Assembly (NCBI RefSeq): GCF_947495735.1
Contig: NZ_CANMAA010000012.1
Location: 48,829 to 112,828 of the forward strand
Length of the DNA stretch: 64,000 nucleotides
Reading direction: 5' to 3'
From: an uncultured Pseudokineococcus sp.
GTDB taxonomy: Bacteria; Actinomycetota; Actinomycetes; Actinomycetales; Quadrisphaeraceae
Below are positions 1-14,060 of the stretch, piece after piece. The notes beneath the pieces are model-generated. The model saw only the letters and a list, made by a program, of their open reading frames with translations, searched no databases and was not told the DNA's origin. Within the stretch, counting starts at the first letter, position 1, and every line of letters begins with the position of its first letter. A program made the position numbers and the translations under genes.

Positions 1-1
1 C

Positions 2-1039
2 GCCGAGGCGGCGCGCAACACGCGCAACCACCGCTACTCCTCCTCGCGCGGGCTGCCCAAGCTCCGCCAGGCGGTGACCGACCTGTACCAGCGGCGCTTC
101 GGCGTCACGCTCGACCCGGACGCCGAGGTCATCAGCACCATCGGCGCCAAGGAGGGGTTCAGCCACCTCATGTGGGTGCTGCTGCAGGCCGGCGACGCGG
201 CGCTGGTGCCCTCGCCGAGCTACCCCATCCACATCTGGGGTCCCTACTTCGCGGGGGCGGACACCCGGCAGGTGTCGCTCAACGGCCCCGACGGCCCCAG
301 CGGTGCGGCGTACGTCGACAACGTCATGGAGGCGTGGGAGATGGGGTGGCCCAAGCCCCGCGTCGTCGTGCTCTCCTTCCCGCACAACCCGACGACGGCC
401 ACCATCGAGCTGCCGGACCTGCAGCGCCTCGTCGACTGGGCGCGCGAGCGCGACGTCGTCCTGGTGCACGACTTCGCCTACGCCGAGACGGCCTTCGACG
501 GGTGGATGCCGCCCTCGATCCTGCAGTGCGAGGGCGCGACCGAGTGCGCGGTCGAGCTGTACTCGATGACGAAGTCCTTCTCCATGGCGGGCTGGCGCGT
601 GGCCTTCCTCGTCGGCAACCGCGAGGTCGTCGGGGCCCTCGCCAAGCTCAAGAGCTACCTCGACTACGGCACCTTCCAGCCCATCCAGATCGCGGCGACG
701 GTGACCCTCAACGAGGCGCAGGACTACCCGCTCGAGGTCAACGCCGTCTACGAGTCGCGCCGCGACGCCCTCGTCGAGGGCCTCAACCGGGCGGGATGGC
801 CGCTGCCGGCGCCCCGCGGGACGATGTTCGCCTGGGCGCGGATCCCCGAGCCGTACGCCGAGATGAAGTCCATCGAGTTCGCCAAGCACGTCATCACCGA
901 GTGCGACGTCGCCGTCTCGCCCGGGGTCGGCTTCGGGCCGGAGGGCGACGACTACGTGCGCTTCGCCCTCATCGAGAACGAGCAGCGCATCGGGCAGGCC
1001 GCGCGCCAGCTGCGCAAGGGGCTCGTGAAGCTGGGCTGA
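2..1039 (+). CDS. alaC: AlaC-type alanine transaminase, 5' partial
   Basis: PLP-dependent class I/II aminotransferase that would interconvert pyruvate/glutamate and alanine/2-oxoglutarate in the cytosol. The frame is already open at base 2, so the true start lies left of the window; the GTG at 74 is internal. Near the left edge is the HRYSSSRGLPKLRQA stretch typical of AlaC/YfdZ enzymes, followed by the GAKEGFSHLM and PSPSYPIHIWG segments, the HNPTTATIELP substrate loop and the PLP lysine in SMTKSFSMAGWRVAF. The C-terminus is complete and ends in a TGA at 1037-1039 that also begins a 20-bp tandem repeat. AlaC versus another class I aminotransferase such as an LL-DAP type is judged from these motifs only. 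Confidence 0.85.
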   Translation, partial: AEAARNTRNHRYSSSRGLPKLRQAVTDLYQRRFGVTLDPDAEVISTIGAKEGFSHLMWVLLQAGDAALVPSPSYPIHIWGPYFAGADTRQVSLNGPDGPSGAAYVDNVMEAWEMGWPKPRVVVLSFPHNPTTATIELPDLQRLVDWARERDVVLVHDFAYAETAFDGWMPPSILQCEGATECAVELYSMTKSFSMAGWRVAFLVGNREVVGALAKLKSYLDYGTFQPIQIAATVTLNEAQDYPLEVNAVYESRRDALVEGLNRAGWPLPAPRGTMFAWARIPEPYAEMKSIEFAKHVITECDVAVSPGVGFGPEGDDYVRFALIENEQRIGQAARQLRKGLVKLG

Positions 1040-1103
1040 CGCCCCCCGCACGGCCCTGACGCCCCCCGCACGGCCCTGACGCCCCCCGCACGGCCCTGAC
1101 GCC
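1037..1103 (+). repeat. 20-bp tandem repeat beginning at the alaC stop codon
   Basis: Three exact head-to-tail copies of TGACGCCCCCCGCACGGCCC (1037-1056, 1057-1076, 1077-1096) and a partial fourth. The first copy contains the TGA stop of the upstream gene, so the stop and its 3' context have been copied downstream. No hairpin followed by T-tract is present. Confidence 0.9.
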
Positions 1104-1256
1104 GCACCGCTCCCGCGCACCGGGTCCCGACCACGGGGCCCGGTGTCGCGGTGCCCGGGGTTCGAGCTGCCCGGAGGACGAGCCGGGCACGAGCGACACA
1201 CGCGACGTCACGCGAAGTTCATGACGGGTCTACCCGAACGGGCGAACGTTGCCTAA

Positions 1257-1277
1257 GGTTCCCGCGGTGCGGGAACC
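1257..1277 (+). promoter_or_regulatory. Inverted repeat in the leader of the M6 protease gene
   Basis: GGTTCCCGC and GCGGGAACC are perfect 9-bp arms around a 3-bp spacer, 28 bp before the ATG at 1305. It could be an operator or a 5'-UTR hairpin; no matching regulator is adjacent. A clear ribosome binding site, AAGGGAGA, lies between it and the start. Confidence 0.45.
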
Positions 1278-1304
1278 CCGCGCGACATCGCTCAAGGGAG
1301 ACAG

Positions 1305-3698
1305 ATGCGCAAGCTGACATGCGGGCTCGTGGGCCTGGCGCTCGGCGGCAGCCTGATGGCCACGGGCGCGGCCCCGGCCCTGGCGGCCCCGGCGGAGGGC
1401 GTCCCGCCGCTCGGCCCGGGCACGGCGGAGCCGACGGCGGCTCCGGTGGACGACCTGCCCAACCTGCTCGAGGACAAGCGCCGCGCCCTGCGCGAGACGG
1501 CGATCACCGGTGTGCTCGACGGCGAGCTGCAGACGCAGGAGATCAACGGCAGCACCGTCGTCAAGGTCGGCGACGAGGCCGCGGCCGCCGCCGCGGGGAC
1601 GACCACGGCCCGGCGCGCCGCCGAGCCCGGCGAGCGCGCCCAGAGCCAGTACGTCGAGCTGGCCCGGGAGAGCACCGACAAGATCTTCGTGATCCTCGCG
1701 GAGTTCGGCGACGAGCGGCACCCGGACTTCCCCGACGTCGACAGCGACCCGGAGACCGAGGGGCCGCTGCGCTTCGACGGCCCGCGGCACAACGAGATCC
1801 CCGAGCCCGACCGCCGCGTGGACAACTCCACGATCTGGCAGCCGGACTTCGACCGGGAGCACTACGAGGGCATCTACTTCGCCGAGGGCGAGGACGTCGA
1901 GTCGCTCAAGACGTACTACGAGACCCAGTCCTCGGGCCGCTACAGCGTCGAGGGCCAGGTCTCGGACTGGGTCCGCGTCCAGTACAACCAGGGCCGCTAC
2001 GGCCGGGACAGCCGGTACACCTGGAACCTCGTCCAGGACGCCGTGAACCAGTGGGTGGCCGACCGCCGGGCCGCCGGCGCCACCGACGAGGAGATCCGGG
2101 CCGGGCTGGCCGAGTACGACCAGCAGGACCGCTACGACTTCGACGGCGACGGCGACTTCAACGAGCCCGACGGCTACATCGACCACTTCCAGATCGTCCA
2201 CGCCGGCGGCGGCGAGGAGGACGGCGACCCGACCTACGGCGAGGACGCCATCTGGTCGCACCGCTGGTACGCCTTCGGCACCGACCAGGGGCGCACGGGC
2301 CCCGAGACCAACAAGCTCGGTGGCGCGCAGATCGGCGACACCGGCCTGTGGGTGGGCGACTACACGATCCAGCCGGAGAACGGCGGCTACTCCGTCTTCG
2401 CGCACGAGTACGGCCACGACCTGGGCCTGCCCGACGACTACGACACCAGCGGTGGCGGGTCCAACAACGTCGAGTACTGGTCGCTCATGGGCCAGAGCCG
2501 GCTGTCGGCCGAGGGCGAGCCGATCGGCACCCGCGCCGGCGACCTCGGCGCGTGGGAGAAGCTGCAGCTCGGGTGGCTGGACTACGAGACCGTCGTCGCC
2601 GGCCAGAAGCGCTCCCTGGTCCTCGGGCCGCAGGAGTACAACACGAAGGACGCCCAGGCGGTCGTCATGGTGCTCCCGGACAAGGAGGTCTCGACCGAGC
2701 TCGGCGCCCCCGCGACCGGGGAGCGGCAGTGGTGGTCCGGCGAGGCCGACAACCTGTCGAGCACCATGACCGCGGCGGCGGACCTGACCGGCGCCACCTC
2801 GGCGGCGCTGTCGATGCAGGCCCGCTGGGACGTCGAGGAGGGCTACGACTACCTCTACGTCCAGGCCTCCACCGACGACGGGGCCACCTGGACCTCGCTG
2901 GCCGGCACCGCCGACGGCGAGGCCTTCGGCACCGACGCCTCCGGCGCCCCGGCGATCGACGGGGTCCAGGAGGACTGGGTCGACGTGCAGGTGCCGCTGG
3001 ACGCCTACGCGGGCCAGCAGGTCGAGCTGCGGCTGCTCTACCGCACCGACGGCGGCACGACCGGGGCGGGCTTCTTCGCCGACGACGTCACCCTGACCGT
3101 CGACGGCCAGGACGTGCTCGTCGACGGCGCCGAGACGCCGGACGGCTCGGTCTTCGAGCTCGACGGCTTCTCGTCGGTGGCCTCGACCTCGACCTCGGAG
3201 TTCGACAACTACTACATCGCCGGCCACCGCAGCTACGTGTCCTTCGACCGCTACCTGGAGACCGGGCCGTACAACTTCGGCTGGGCCTCCACGCGCCCCG
3301 ACTGGGTCGAGCACTTCCCGTACCAGGAGGGTCTGCTCGTCACCTACTGGGACACCTCGCAGGCGAACAACAACGTCAGCCAGCACCCCGGTGAGGGCCG
3401 CAACCTCATCGTCGACGCCCACCCGCGGCCCATGTACGACCTGCAGGGTGATCCCTGGAGGACGCGCATCCAGTCCTACGACGCGCCCTTCTCCACCCGG
3501 AAGGCCGACTCGTTCACGCTCCACGTGGACGGCCAGCCGAGCTACGTCCGCGGCCAGGCGGCCGCCCGGGTCTTCGACGACACCGACCAGTTCTTCTTCG
3601 ACGAGCTCCCCGGCGGCGGCGTGAAGCTGCCCGCGGTCGGCGTGAAGATGCGCGTCCTCGCCGAGGACGGGACGACCATGCGGGTCCGGATCAGCTGA
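1305..3698 (+). CDS. Secreted M6-family (immune inhibitor A-like) zinc metalloprotease
   Basis: 797-residue secreted protease. Residues 1-28 form a signal peptide (MRKLTCGL, hydrophobic core, cleavage near ALAAPA), followed by a propeptide-like region. The zinc site is HEYGHDLGLPDDYD, with HEXXH at about 367-371, inside the M6 domain; a calcium-like loop DFDGDGDFNEPDGYID precedes it. The second half (about 440-800) holds the InhA-type beta-rich domains with DDGATWTSL and FFADDVTLTVDG. The family degrades extracellular proteins; the substrate here is unknown. The ATG at 1305 has a good ribosome binding site. It is monocistronic: a strong hairpin at 3727-3764 separates it from the convergent next gene. 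Confidence 0.92.
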   Translation: MRKLTCGLVGLALGGSLMATGAAPALAAPAEGVPPLGPGTAEPTAAPVDDLPNLLEDKRRALRETAITGVLDGELQTQEINGSTVVKVGDEAAAAAAGTTTARRAAEPGERAQSQYVELARESTDKIFVILAEFGDERHPDFPDVDSDPETEGPLRFDGPRHNEIPEPDRRVDNSTIWQPDFDREHYEGIYFAEGEDVESLKTYYETQSSGRYSVEGQVSDWVRVQYNQGRYGRDSRYTWNLVQDAVNQWVADRRAAGATDEEIRAGLAEYDQQDRYDFDGDGDFNEPDGYIDHFQIVHAGGGEEDGDPTYGEDAIWSHRWYAFGTDQGRTGPETNKLGGAQIGDTGLWVGDYTIQPENGGYSVFAHEYGHDLGLPDDYDTSGGGSNNVEYWSLMGQSRLSAEGEPIGTRAGDLGAWEKLQLGWLDYETVVAGQKRSLVLGPQEYNTKDAQAVVMVLPDKEVSTELGAPATGERQWWSGEADNLSSTMTAAADLTGATSAALSMQARWDVEEGYDYLYVQASTDDGATWTSLAGTADGEAFGTDASGAPAIDGVQEDWVDVQVPLDAYAGQQVELRLLYRTDGGTTGAGFFADDVTLTVDGQDVLVDGAETPDGSVFELDGFSSVASTSTSEFDNYYIAGHRSYVSFDRYLETGPYNFGWASTRPDWVEHFPYQEGLLVTYWDTSQANNNVSQHPGEGRNLIVDAHPRPMYDLQGDPWRTRIQSYDAPFSTRKADSFTLHVDGQPSYVRGQAAARVFDDTDQFFFDELPGGGVKLPAVGVKMRVLAEDGTTMRVRIS

Positions 3699-3726
3699 CC
3701 TGCTGCACCCGCTCCACCAGCACGGA

Positions 3727-3764
3727 CCGGAGGGCCCGGCGGCACCCGCCGCCGGGCCCTCCGG
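3727..3764. terminator. Bidirectional terminator-like hairpin
   Basis: Perfect 17-bp stem with a 4-nt loop (ACCC): left arm 3727-3743, right arm 3748-3764. It lies between convergent genes ending at 3698 (+) and 3789 (-). There is no T-tract, which is usual for actinobacterial terminators. Confidence 0.8.
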
Positions 3765-3788
3765 CGTGCCGGGCGCGAGCGGTCGACC

Positions 3789-4655
3789 TCAGCCGCGGGC
3801 CTCGACGCGGGTGCAGAAGCGCTCGACCGCGGCGGTGAAGACCGCTGTCTGCTCGGAGTGGACCCAGTGGCCGGCGTCCTTGACGCGCAGCAGCTGGGTC
3901 GCGGGGAAGAGCGCGTCCATGCGCGGGCGGTCCTCGTCCAGGACGTACGTCGACCTCGCCCCGGCGACCCACAGCACCGGGCCGGGGTACACGGCGCCCT
4001 CGGGCGGGTCGGGGAAGCCCCGCAGCACCTCCAGGCCGTCGGCCAGCACGGGCAGGTTCAGGGCCCAGCGCCAGCGGGCGCCGTCCTCGCCGGGGGAGGG
4101 CACCCGCAGCAGGCTCTGCAGCAGGAAGCCCCGCACCGCGTCGCTCGGGACGGCCTCGCGCAGGGCGTCGTGCGCCTCCTCGCGGCTGCCGAGCGCGTGC
4201 AGGTCGACCGCTCGCATCGCCTCGATGTAGGCGGCGAAGGGCGAGGCCTCCTCGTCCGGGTCGTCCGTGCGCCCGCCGGTCAGCGGGTACTCCACGGGGG
4301 CGATGTCCACGACGACGAGCGCCCGCAGCAGCTCGGGGCGGCGCAGGGCCAGCTGCATGGCGACCTTGCCGCCCATCGAGTGCCCCACGAGCACCACCGG
4401 CTCGCCGAGCAGCTCGAGCTCGTCCGCCAGCTGCTCGGCCATCGCGAGGTAGTCCACCCGCTCGGTGCGGGGGGAGGCGCCGTGGTCGGGCAGGTCCAGC
4501 GTCGTCACCCGGCGCGGCCCGGCGGCCAGCGACCGCGCGATCGTGCTCCAGTTGCGGCCCTGGCCGAAGAGTCCGTGGACGAAGACGACGCGCGGCCCCT
4601 CCTCGCCGACGGTCTGGCTCGCGAGGCGCTCGGGGGTCCTGGTGGGCTCGGCCAT
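3789..4655 (-). CDS. Alpha/beta-fold hydrolase
   Basis: 288-residue cytosolic alpha/beta hydrolase. The oxyanion region is VVFVHGLFGQGRNW, the nucleophile elbow is GHSMGGKVAM (Ser), and the catalytic His lies in KDAGHWVHSEQ near the C-terminus; an Asp/Glu acid follows the second core strand. It resembles YbfF-type esterases by motif order, but the substrate cannot be told. The ATG at 4655 is chosen because a TGGGAT -10-like hexamer (4663-4668) ends seven bases upstream, suggesting a leaderless mRNA. The frame stays open further upstream but that part is low-complexity and overlaps the divergent lipoprotein gene. Confidence 0.85.
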   Translation of the reverse strand: MAEPTRTPERLASQTVGEEGPRVVFVHGLFGQGRNWSTIARSLAAGPRRVTTLDLPDHGASPRTERVDYLAMAEQLADELELLGEPVVLVGHSMGGKVAMQLALRRPELLRALVVVDIAPVEYPLTGGRTDDPDEEASPFAAYIEAMRAVDLHALGSREEAHDALREAVPSDAVRGFLLQSLLRVPSPGEDGARWRWALNLPVLADGLEVLRGFPDPPEGAVYPGPVLWVAGARSTYVLDEDRPRMDALFPATQLLRVKDAGHWVHSEQTAVFTAAVERFCTRVEARG

Positions 4656-4753
4656 GCCGTCGATCCCACCAGACCGGCCGGGGCGCCGCCGACGGGCGCC
4701 CCTCCCTCTCCCCCCGGGGGAACCGCGGCGGCTCCCGCGCGCGTCGGAGCAGC

Positions 4754-5296
4754 ATGAGCCCCGCTCGCCGCACCGCTGCGCTCGCCGTCTCCGCGCTCCT
4801 GGTGCTGCCGGCGTGCGGCCAGGGGGGCGCAGCGACAGGCTCCGACGACGACCTCGCGGCGCCCTCCGCCGCGGCCACGACCAGCGGCGGGAGCGCGATG
4901 ACCACCAGCACGCCGGGGCCGGACTCCGCGCCCGCCCCGCCCACCTCGTCCGCACCGCCCGTCGAGGAGCCCACCCCGTCGGCGCCCGCGACCGGCGGGG
5001 CCTCGCCGCGGCCGAGCGGGGGCAGCCTGCCGCTGCTGCCCCGCCCGACGTCGCCCCCCACGGCGCCGACGGACGTGCCCCAGCCGGTGGTCCTCGTCGG
5101 GGAGGTGGTCGAGCCGTCGGCGCCGGGCTGCGTCGAGATGACCACCGGCGGGCAGGTCGTCGCGCTCCGGCTCCCCGAGGGCGTGTCCGTCGCCGTCGGT
5201 GACCGCGTGCGCGTCACCGGCACCCCGCGCCCGGTCGAGCGCGGGACGCCCTGCGCCGGCACCCCCGTCGTCGTCACCGACGTCGCGCCCGCCTGA
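4754..5296 (+). CDS. Putative lipoprotein with OB-like C-terminal domain
   Basis: 180 residues. Signal peptide with lipobox LPAC at about 18-21 ([21 protein letters not shown]), so probably lipid-anchored outside the membrane. Residues 30-110 are a Ser/Thr/Pro/Ala-rich spacer. The last 70 residues ([21 protein letters not shown] and onward) alternate strands with two cysteines that could pair, and look like a small beta-barrel. The ribosome binding site is GGAG a few bases before the ATG. Function unknown; its neighbours give no clue. Confidence 0.75.
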   Translation: MSPARRTAALAVSALLVLPACGQGGAATGSDDDLAAPSAAATTSGGSAMTTSTPGPDSAPAPPTSSAPPVEEPTPSAPATGGASPRPSGGSLPLLPRPTSPPTAPTDVPQPVVLVGEVVEPSAPGCVEMTTGGQVVALRLPEGVSVAVGDRVRVTGTPRPVERGTPCAGTPVVVTDVAPA

Positions 5297-5376
5297 CGCC
5301 CCGCCGGCCTGACGCCCCGCCCGGCGCCCCGCCCGGGCCCGGGTGGACGCCGACCGGTGCGGCCCGGCGTCCTCAC

Positions 5377-5388
5377 TACGCTGGCGCC
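5377..5388 (+). promoter_or_regulatory. Leaderless -10 element of metG
   Basis: TACGCT (5377-5382) ends six bases before the metG ATG, the spacing expected when transcription begins at the A of the start codon. No Shine-Dalgarno sequence is present and no clear -35 is seen. Confidence 0.55.
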
Positions 5389-7189
5389 ATGAACCACGTC
5401 CTCGCTGCGGTGGCCTGGCCCTACGCCAACGGTCCCCGCCACCTCGGTCACGTCGCCGGCTTCGGCGTCCCCTCCGACGTGTTCGCGCGGCAGCAGCGCA
5501 TGGCGGGCCACGACGTGCTCATGGTCTCGGGCACCGACGAGCACGGGACGCCGATCCTCGTGCAGGCCGAGCGCGAGGGCGTGACCCCCCAGGCGCTCGC
5601 CGACCGGTACAACCGGGTCATCGCCGAGGACCTGCAGGCGCTCGGCCTGTCCTACGACCTCTTCACGCGCACCACGACGCGCAACCACCACGCGGTGGTC
5701 CAGGAGATGTTCCGCACCGTCCACCGCAACGGCTACCTCGTCGAGAAGACGACGATGGGCGCCGTCTCGCCGTCCACGGGGCGCACGCTGCCCGACCGCT
5801 ACATCGAGGGCACGTGCCCGATCTGCGGCTTCGACGGCGCCCGCGGGGACCAGTGCGACAACTGCGGCAACCAGCTCGACCCGGTCGACCTGAAGAACCC
5901 GGTGAGCCGCATCAACGGCGAGACGCCGAGCTTCGTCGAGAGCGAGCACTTCTTCCTCGACCTGCCGGCCCTCGCCGAGGCCGTCGGCGCCTGGCTGGAG
6001 ACCAAGACCGGCTCGCCGTCCTGGCGCCCCAACGTGCTCGGCTTCAGCCGGAACCTGCTGGAGGAGATCCGCCCTCGCGCCATCACGCGCGACATCGACT
6101 GGGGCATCCCCGTGCCGCTGCCGGGCTGGCAGGAGAACCCCACCAAGCGGCTGTACGTGTGGTTCGACGCCGTCATCGGCTACCTGTCCGCCAGCGTCGA
6201 GTGGGCCCGGCGCACCGGCGACCCCGAGGCCTGGCGCCCGTACTGGTCCGAGGGCGCGCGCAGCGCGTACTTCATGGGCAAGGACAACATCGTCTTCCAC
6301 TCCCTCATCTGGCCGGCCGAGCTCGCCGGCTACGCGGGGCGCGGCTCCCGGGGCGGCGAGCCGGGCGCCTTCGGCGACCTGTCCCTGCCCTCGGAGGTCG
6401 TGGCCAGCGAGTTCCTCACCATGGAGGGGCGCCAGTTCTCCTCGAGCCGGGGCGTCGTCATCTCGGTGCGGGACGTGCTCTCGCGCTACCAGCCCGACGC
6501 GCTGCGGTACTTCCTCTCCGCGGCCGGCCCGGAGAACGCCGACACCGACTTCACCTGGCGGGAGTTCAAGCGGCGCACCAACGACGAGCTGGTCGCCGGG
6601 TGGGGCAACCTCGTCAACCGCACCGCCAGCCTCATCGCCAAGAACGTCGGCAGCATCCCCGAGGCGGGGGAGCTGCAGCCCGCCGACCGCGAGCTGCTCG
6701 CCACGACGTCCGGCGCCTTCGGCGTGGTGGGCGACCTGGTGGCGACGCACCGGCAGAAGCAGGGCCTGGCCGAGGCGATGCGCGCGGTCGGCGAGGTCAA
6801 CCGCTACCTGTCCGAGACGGCGCCGTGGGCGCTGCGCACCAGCGACCCCGAGCGCATGCGCACCGTGCTCCACGTGGCGGCCCAGGGCATCTCGGACTGC
6901 CGGACGCTGCTGGCGCCCTACCTGCCGCACAGCGCGCAGGCCGTGCACGAGGTGATGGGCGGCACGGGGCTCGTCTCGCCGATGCCGCAGCTGCGGGAGG
7001 TGGAGGACCTCGACGGCGGGGCCGGGTACCCGGTGCTGCAGACCGAGCGCCCCGGCGCGGACGCCCCGGCCTGGGGCTCGGTGCCGGTGGTGCCGGGCAC
7101 GCCCGTCGCCAAGCCGACCCCGGTCTTCACCAAGCTCGACGACGACGTCGTCGAGGCGGAGCTGGACCGGCTGCGGGAGGAGCAGGCGG

Positions 7190-7197
<8 letters not shown>
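5389..7197 (+). CDS. metG: Methionyl-tRNA synthetase
   Basis: Charges tRNA-Met with methionine. 602 residues, class Ia synthetase. The HIGH-type signature is [14 protein letters not shown] at the N-terminus. The zinc knuckle [18 protein letters not shown] lies near residues 143-160. The KMSKS loop is replaced by FSSSRG, as in the archaeal/actinobacterial-like MetG form, and an anticodon-binding helical domain follows. The C-terminal EMAP/Trbp111 domain of longer MetG proteins is absent. The TatD gene starts 8 bp before its stop, so the two are translationally coupled. Confidence 0.97.
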
Positions 7198-9809
<2,612 letters not shown>

Positions 9810-9811
9810 GC

Positions 9812-9835
9812 CGCCGGGTGGGCGCCCTCCCGGCG
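9812..9835 (+). terminator. Short hairpin between rpfB and rsmA
   Basis: Seven-bp perfect arms CGCCGGG and CCCGGCG around a 10-nt loop, directly after the rpfB stop and 2 nt before the chosen rsmA GTG. It may attenuate read-through or mask the rsmA start; no T-tract is present. Confidence 0.35.
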
Positions 9836-9837
9836 CG

Positions 9838-10827
9838 GTGCCCCCGGGGTGCCCGCTGAGCGAGTCGGACGCGGTCGGAGGGGCCCAGGAGGAGGCGCAG
9901 CAGCGCTCGCTCCTGGGCCCCTCCGACGTGCGCGCCCTCGCGACGCGGCTGGGCGTGCGCCCCACCAAGACCCTCGGGCAGAACTTCGTCACCGACGCCG
10001 GCACCGTCCAGCGGATCGTGCGCCGGGCCGGCGTCGGTCCGGAGGACGTCGTCCTCGAGGTGGGGCCGGGCCTCGGCTCGCTCACCCTCGCCCTGCTGGA
10101 GCGCTGCGCCGGGGTCGTCGCCGTCGAGCTCGACCCGGTGCTGGCCGCCGAGCTGCCCCGCACGGTGGCGGCTCGCCGCGGGGAGGGTGACGCCGCGCCG
10201 CCGCGGCTGGCCGTCCTCGGGGCGGACGCCCTGCGGGTGAGCCCCGAGGAGGTGCTGGGCGCCGGTGCGGGTGAGCCCACGGCGCTGGTGGCCAACCTGC
10301 CCTACAACGTGGCCGTCCCCGTGCTCCTCGTGCTGCTCGAGCGGCTGCCCGGGCTGCGGAGCGCGCTGGTGATGGTGCAGTCGGAGGTCGCCGAGCGGCT
10401 GGCGGCCGAGCCCGGCAGCCGCGCCTACGGCGTCCCGTCGGTCAAGGCCGCCTGGTACGGCGACGTCGCCCGCGCGGGCTCGGTGGGGCGCACGGTCTTC
10501 TGGCCCGCGCCCAACGTCGACTCCGGGCTCGTCGCCCTCGTGCGGCGCGACCCGCCGGCCAGCCGCGCGGGTCGCGAGGCCGTGTTCGCCGTCGTCGACG
10601 CCGCCTTCGCCCAGCGGCGCAAGACGCTGCGGGCGGCGCTGGCCGGCTGGGCGGGGAGCCCGGCGCGCGCCGAGGAGGCCCTGCGGGCCGCCGGCGTCGA
10701 CCCCTCCCTGCGCGGGGAGCGCCTCGACGTCGCCGGCTTCGTGGCCGTGGCCGACGCGGGGCTCGACGTGCTCGGGCTGGCGGCGCCGGGCCCCCGCGGC
10801 GCGGCGTCCGCCCCGCGCCGCGCCTGA
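9838..10827 (+). CDS. rsmA: 16S rRNA (adenine1518/1519-N6)-dimethyltransferase
   Basis: Dimethylates two adjacent adenines in the helix 45 loop of 16S rRNA during 30S maturation. 329 residues. The N-terminal [13 protein letters not shown] is diagnostic, followed by the SAM-binding [15 protein letters not shown], the acidic [10 protein letters not shown] and the catalytic [12 protein letters not shown] (NLPY motif). The C-terminal helical domain carries [12 protein letters not shown]. The GTG at 9838 is the first plausible in-frame start after the rpfB stop. It has no strong ribosome binding site and a hairpin lies just upstream, so a start nearer GTG 9929 is not excluded. Confidence 0.94.
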   Translation: MPPGCPLSESDAVGGAQEEAQQRSLLGPSDVRALATRLGVRPTKTLGQNFVTDAGTVQRIVRRAGVGPEDVVLEVGPGLGSLTLALLERCAGVVAVELDPVLAAELPRTVAARRGEGDAAPPRLAVLGADALRVSPEEVLGAGAGEPTALVANLPYNVAVPVLLVLLERLPGLRSALVMVQSEVAERLAAEPGSRAYGVPSVKAAWYGDVARAGSVGRTVFWPAPNVDSGLVALVRRDPPASRAGREAVFAVVDAAFAQRRKTLRAALAGWAGSPARAEEALRAAGVDPSLRGERLDVAGFVAVADAGLDVLGLAAPGPRGAASAPRRA

Positions 10828-10837
10828 CCCCGGACGA

Positions 10838-10938
10838 GTCGTCGCCGGTTCGCCCTCGGGGCGGGTCTGGGAGGACGGTCGTCGCCGGTTCGCCCTCGGG
10901 TGGGGGTCTCGGAGGGCGAGTCGTCGCCCGTTCGCCTG
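10838..10938 (+). repeat. Three imperfect 40-42 bp direct repeats between rsmA and ispE
   Basis: The core GTCGTCGCCGGTTCGCCCTC starts at 10838 and 10878 and recurs with changes at 10920, giving periods of 40 and 42 bp. The stretches between cores are also related (GGGTCT followed by GGAGG). It fills the gap upstream of the ispE promoter. It may be a minisatellite or a set of protein-binding sites. Confidence 0.75.
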
Positions 10939-10994
10939 GTCGCCGGACCCGCCGCCGTCGACCTCGACCGCGGGTGCGTCCTGCGGGTGTCGCC

Positions 10995-11006
10995 TAGGGT
11001 CGCGGC
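10995..11006 (+). promoter_or_regulatory. Leaderless -10 element of ispE
   Basis: TAGGGT (10995-11000) ends six bases before the ispE ATG. No Shine-Dalgarno sequence lies between them. Confidence 0.55.
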
Positions 11007-11972
11007 ATGGGGAGCGGTGGCCTGCGCGTCGTCGGTCCTGGCACGCCCGTGGTCGCGCGGGCCCACGCCAAGATCAACCTGGCGCTGCGCGTGGGGGGCC
11101 TGCGGCCCGACCGCTCGCACGAGCTCGTCACGGTCTTCGAGACCGTCTCCCTGCCCGAGGACGTCCGCGCCTCCCCGTCGCGAGGGCTGGAGTGCGCGGT
11201 CCAGGGCGAGGGCGCCGAGCACGTGCCCGTCGACGAGACGAACCTGGCGGTCCGGGCGGCGCTGCTGCTGGCCGAGCGGGCCGGGGTGCCGCCCCGGGTG
11301 CGCCTGGACATCACCAAGACCGTGCCCGTCGCCGGCGGCATGGCCGGGGGCAGCGCCGACGCCGCGGCGGCGCTCGTCGCCTGCGACGCGCTGTGGGGCA
11401 CCGGGCTGGCGCGCGAGGACCTGCTGGCGCTCGGCGGCGAGCTGGGGGCCGACGTCCCCTTCGCGATCCTCGGCGGCACCGCCGTGGGGACCGGTCGCGG
11501 AGAGCAGGTCGTGCCCGCCCTCGCGCGCGGCGAGCGGTCGTGGGTGCTCGCCCTGTCCGCCACGGGGCTGTCGACGCCCGCCGTCTACGGGGAGCTCGAC
11601 CGGCAGCGGGGAGCCGAGGGCCGGGCGGCGGCCGACGCCGCGCTCGACGTCGACGAGGCCTCCGTCCACGAGCTGCTCCAGGCGCTGCGCGCGGGCGAGA
11701 CCGCCGCTGTCGGCGCCGCTCTCGTCAACGACCTGCAGGCGCCGGCGCTCGCGCTGGCCCCGCACCTGGCGCAGACGCTCCGGGTGGGCCTCAAGGCCGG
11801 CGCGACCGCCGCGCTGGTCTCCGGCTCCGGGCCCACGACGGCCTTCCTCGTCGACGGGCGCGAGCAGGGCCTGGCGGTGGCCGTCGCGCTCGCGGCCTCC
11901 GGGGCCGCGGCCGACGTCCGGCGCGTGAGCGGCCCCGTGCACGGCGCGCGCGTCGTCGACGTGGGCCGCTGA
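11007..11972 (+). CDS. ispE: 4-diphosphocytidyl-2-C-methyl-D-erythritol kinase
   Basis: GHMP kinase that phosphorylates CDP-ME in the MEP isoprenoid pathway. 321 residues. The N-terminal ARAHAKINLALRVGG motif, the ATP-binding PVAGGMAGGSADAAAAL loop (about 110-126) and the C-terminal glycine-rich VSGSGPTTAFLV all fit. An HELVTVFETVSL segment binds substrate. The ATG at 11007 fits a leaderless promoter. It follows rsmA, as in most actinobacteria. Confidence 0.95.
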   Translation: MGSGGLRVVGPGTPVVARAHAKINLALRVGGLRPDRSHELVTVFETVSLPEDVRASPSRGLECAVQGEGAEHVPVDETNLAVRAALLLAERAGVPPRVRLDITKTVPVAGGMAGGSADAAAALVACDALWGTGLAREDLLALGGELGADVPFAILGGTAVGTGRGEQVVPALARGERSWVLALSATGLSTPAVYGELDRQRGAEGRAAADAALDVDEASVHELLQALRAGETAAVGAALVNDLQAPALALAPHLAQTLRVGLKAGATAALVSGSGPTTAFLVDGREQGLAVAVALAASGAAADVRRVSGPVHGARVVDVGR

Positions 11973-12171
11973 CGCCCCCGCGCTGAGCCGGCGACGGCCC
12001 TCGTGGGGCCCTCCCGCGCGGGGCGGGCGCCTCCTCCACCTCCTGAGCCCCGCCGAGGACGAGTCGCCCCGCTCCACCCGGTGAGGGCCGGCGACGTGCA
12101 GACGGCGTCCGCTCCGCGTCCCCGGGCGGGTCGCGCACGGGTCGGCGGCGGGAGCACCGCCGGACGTGCGG

Positions 12172-12183
12172 CAGGCTGGGTGC
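12172..12183 (+). promoter_or_regulatory. Leaderless -10 element of the ABC-F gene
   Basis: CAGGCT (12172-12177) ends six bases before the GTG at 12184. The 211-nt gap from ispE holds only short GC-rich hairpins. Confidence 0.45.
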
Positions 12184-14013
<1,830 letters not shown>

Positions 14014-14016
14014 GCC

Positions 14017-14060
14017 GCCTCAGCGCCGCCTCAGCGCCGCCTCAGCGCCGCCTCAGCGCC
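14017..14060. repeat. Four 11-bp tandem repeats between convergent stops
   Basis: GCCTCAGCGCC is repeated exactly four times. It starts four bases after the ABC-F stop and runs into the last codons of the minus-strand gene; each copy contains a TCA, which reads as TGA on the minus strand. Confidence 0.9.
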
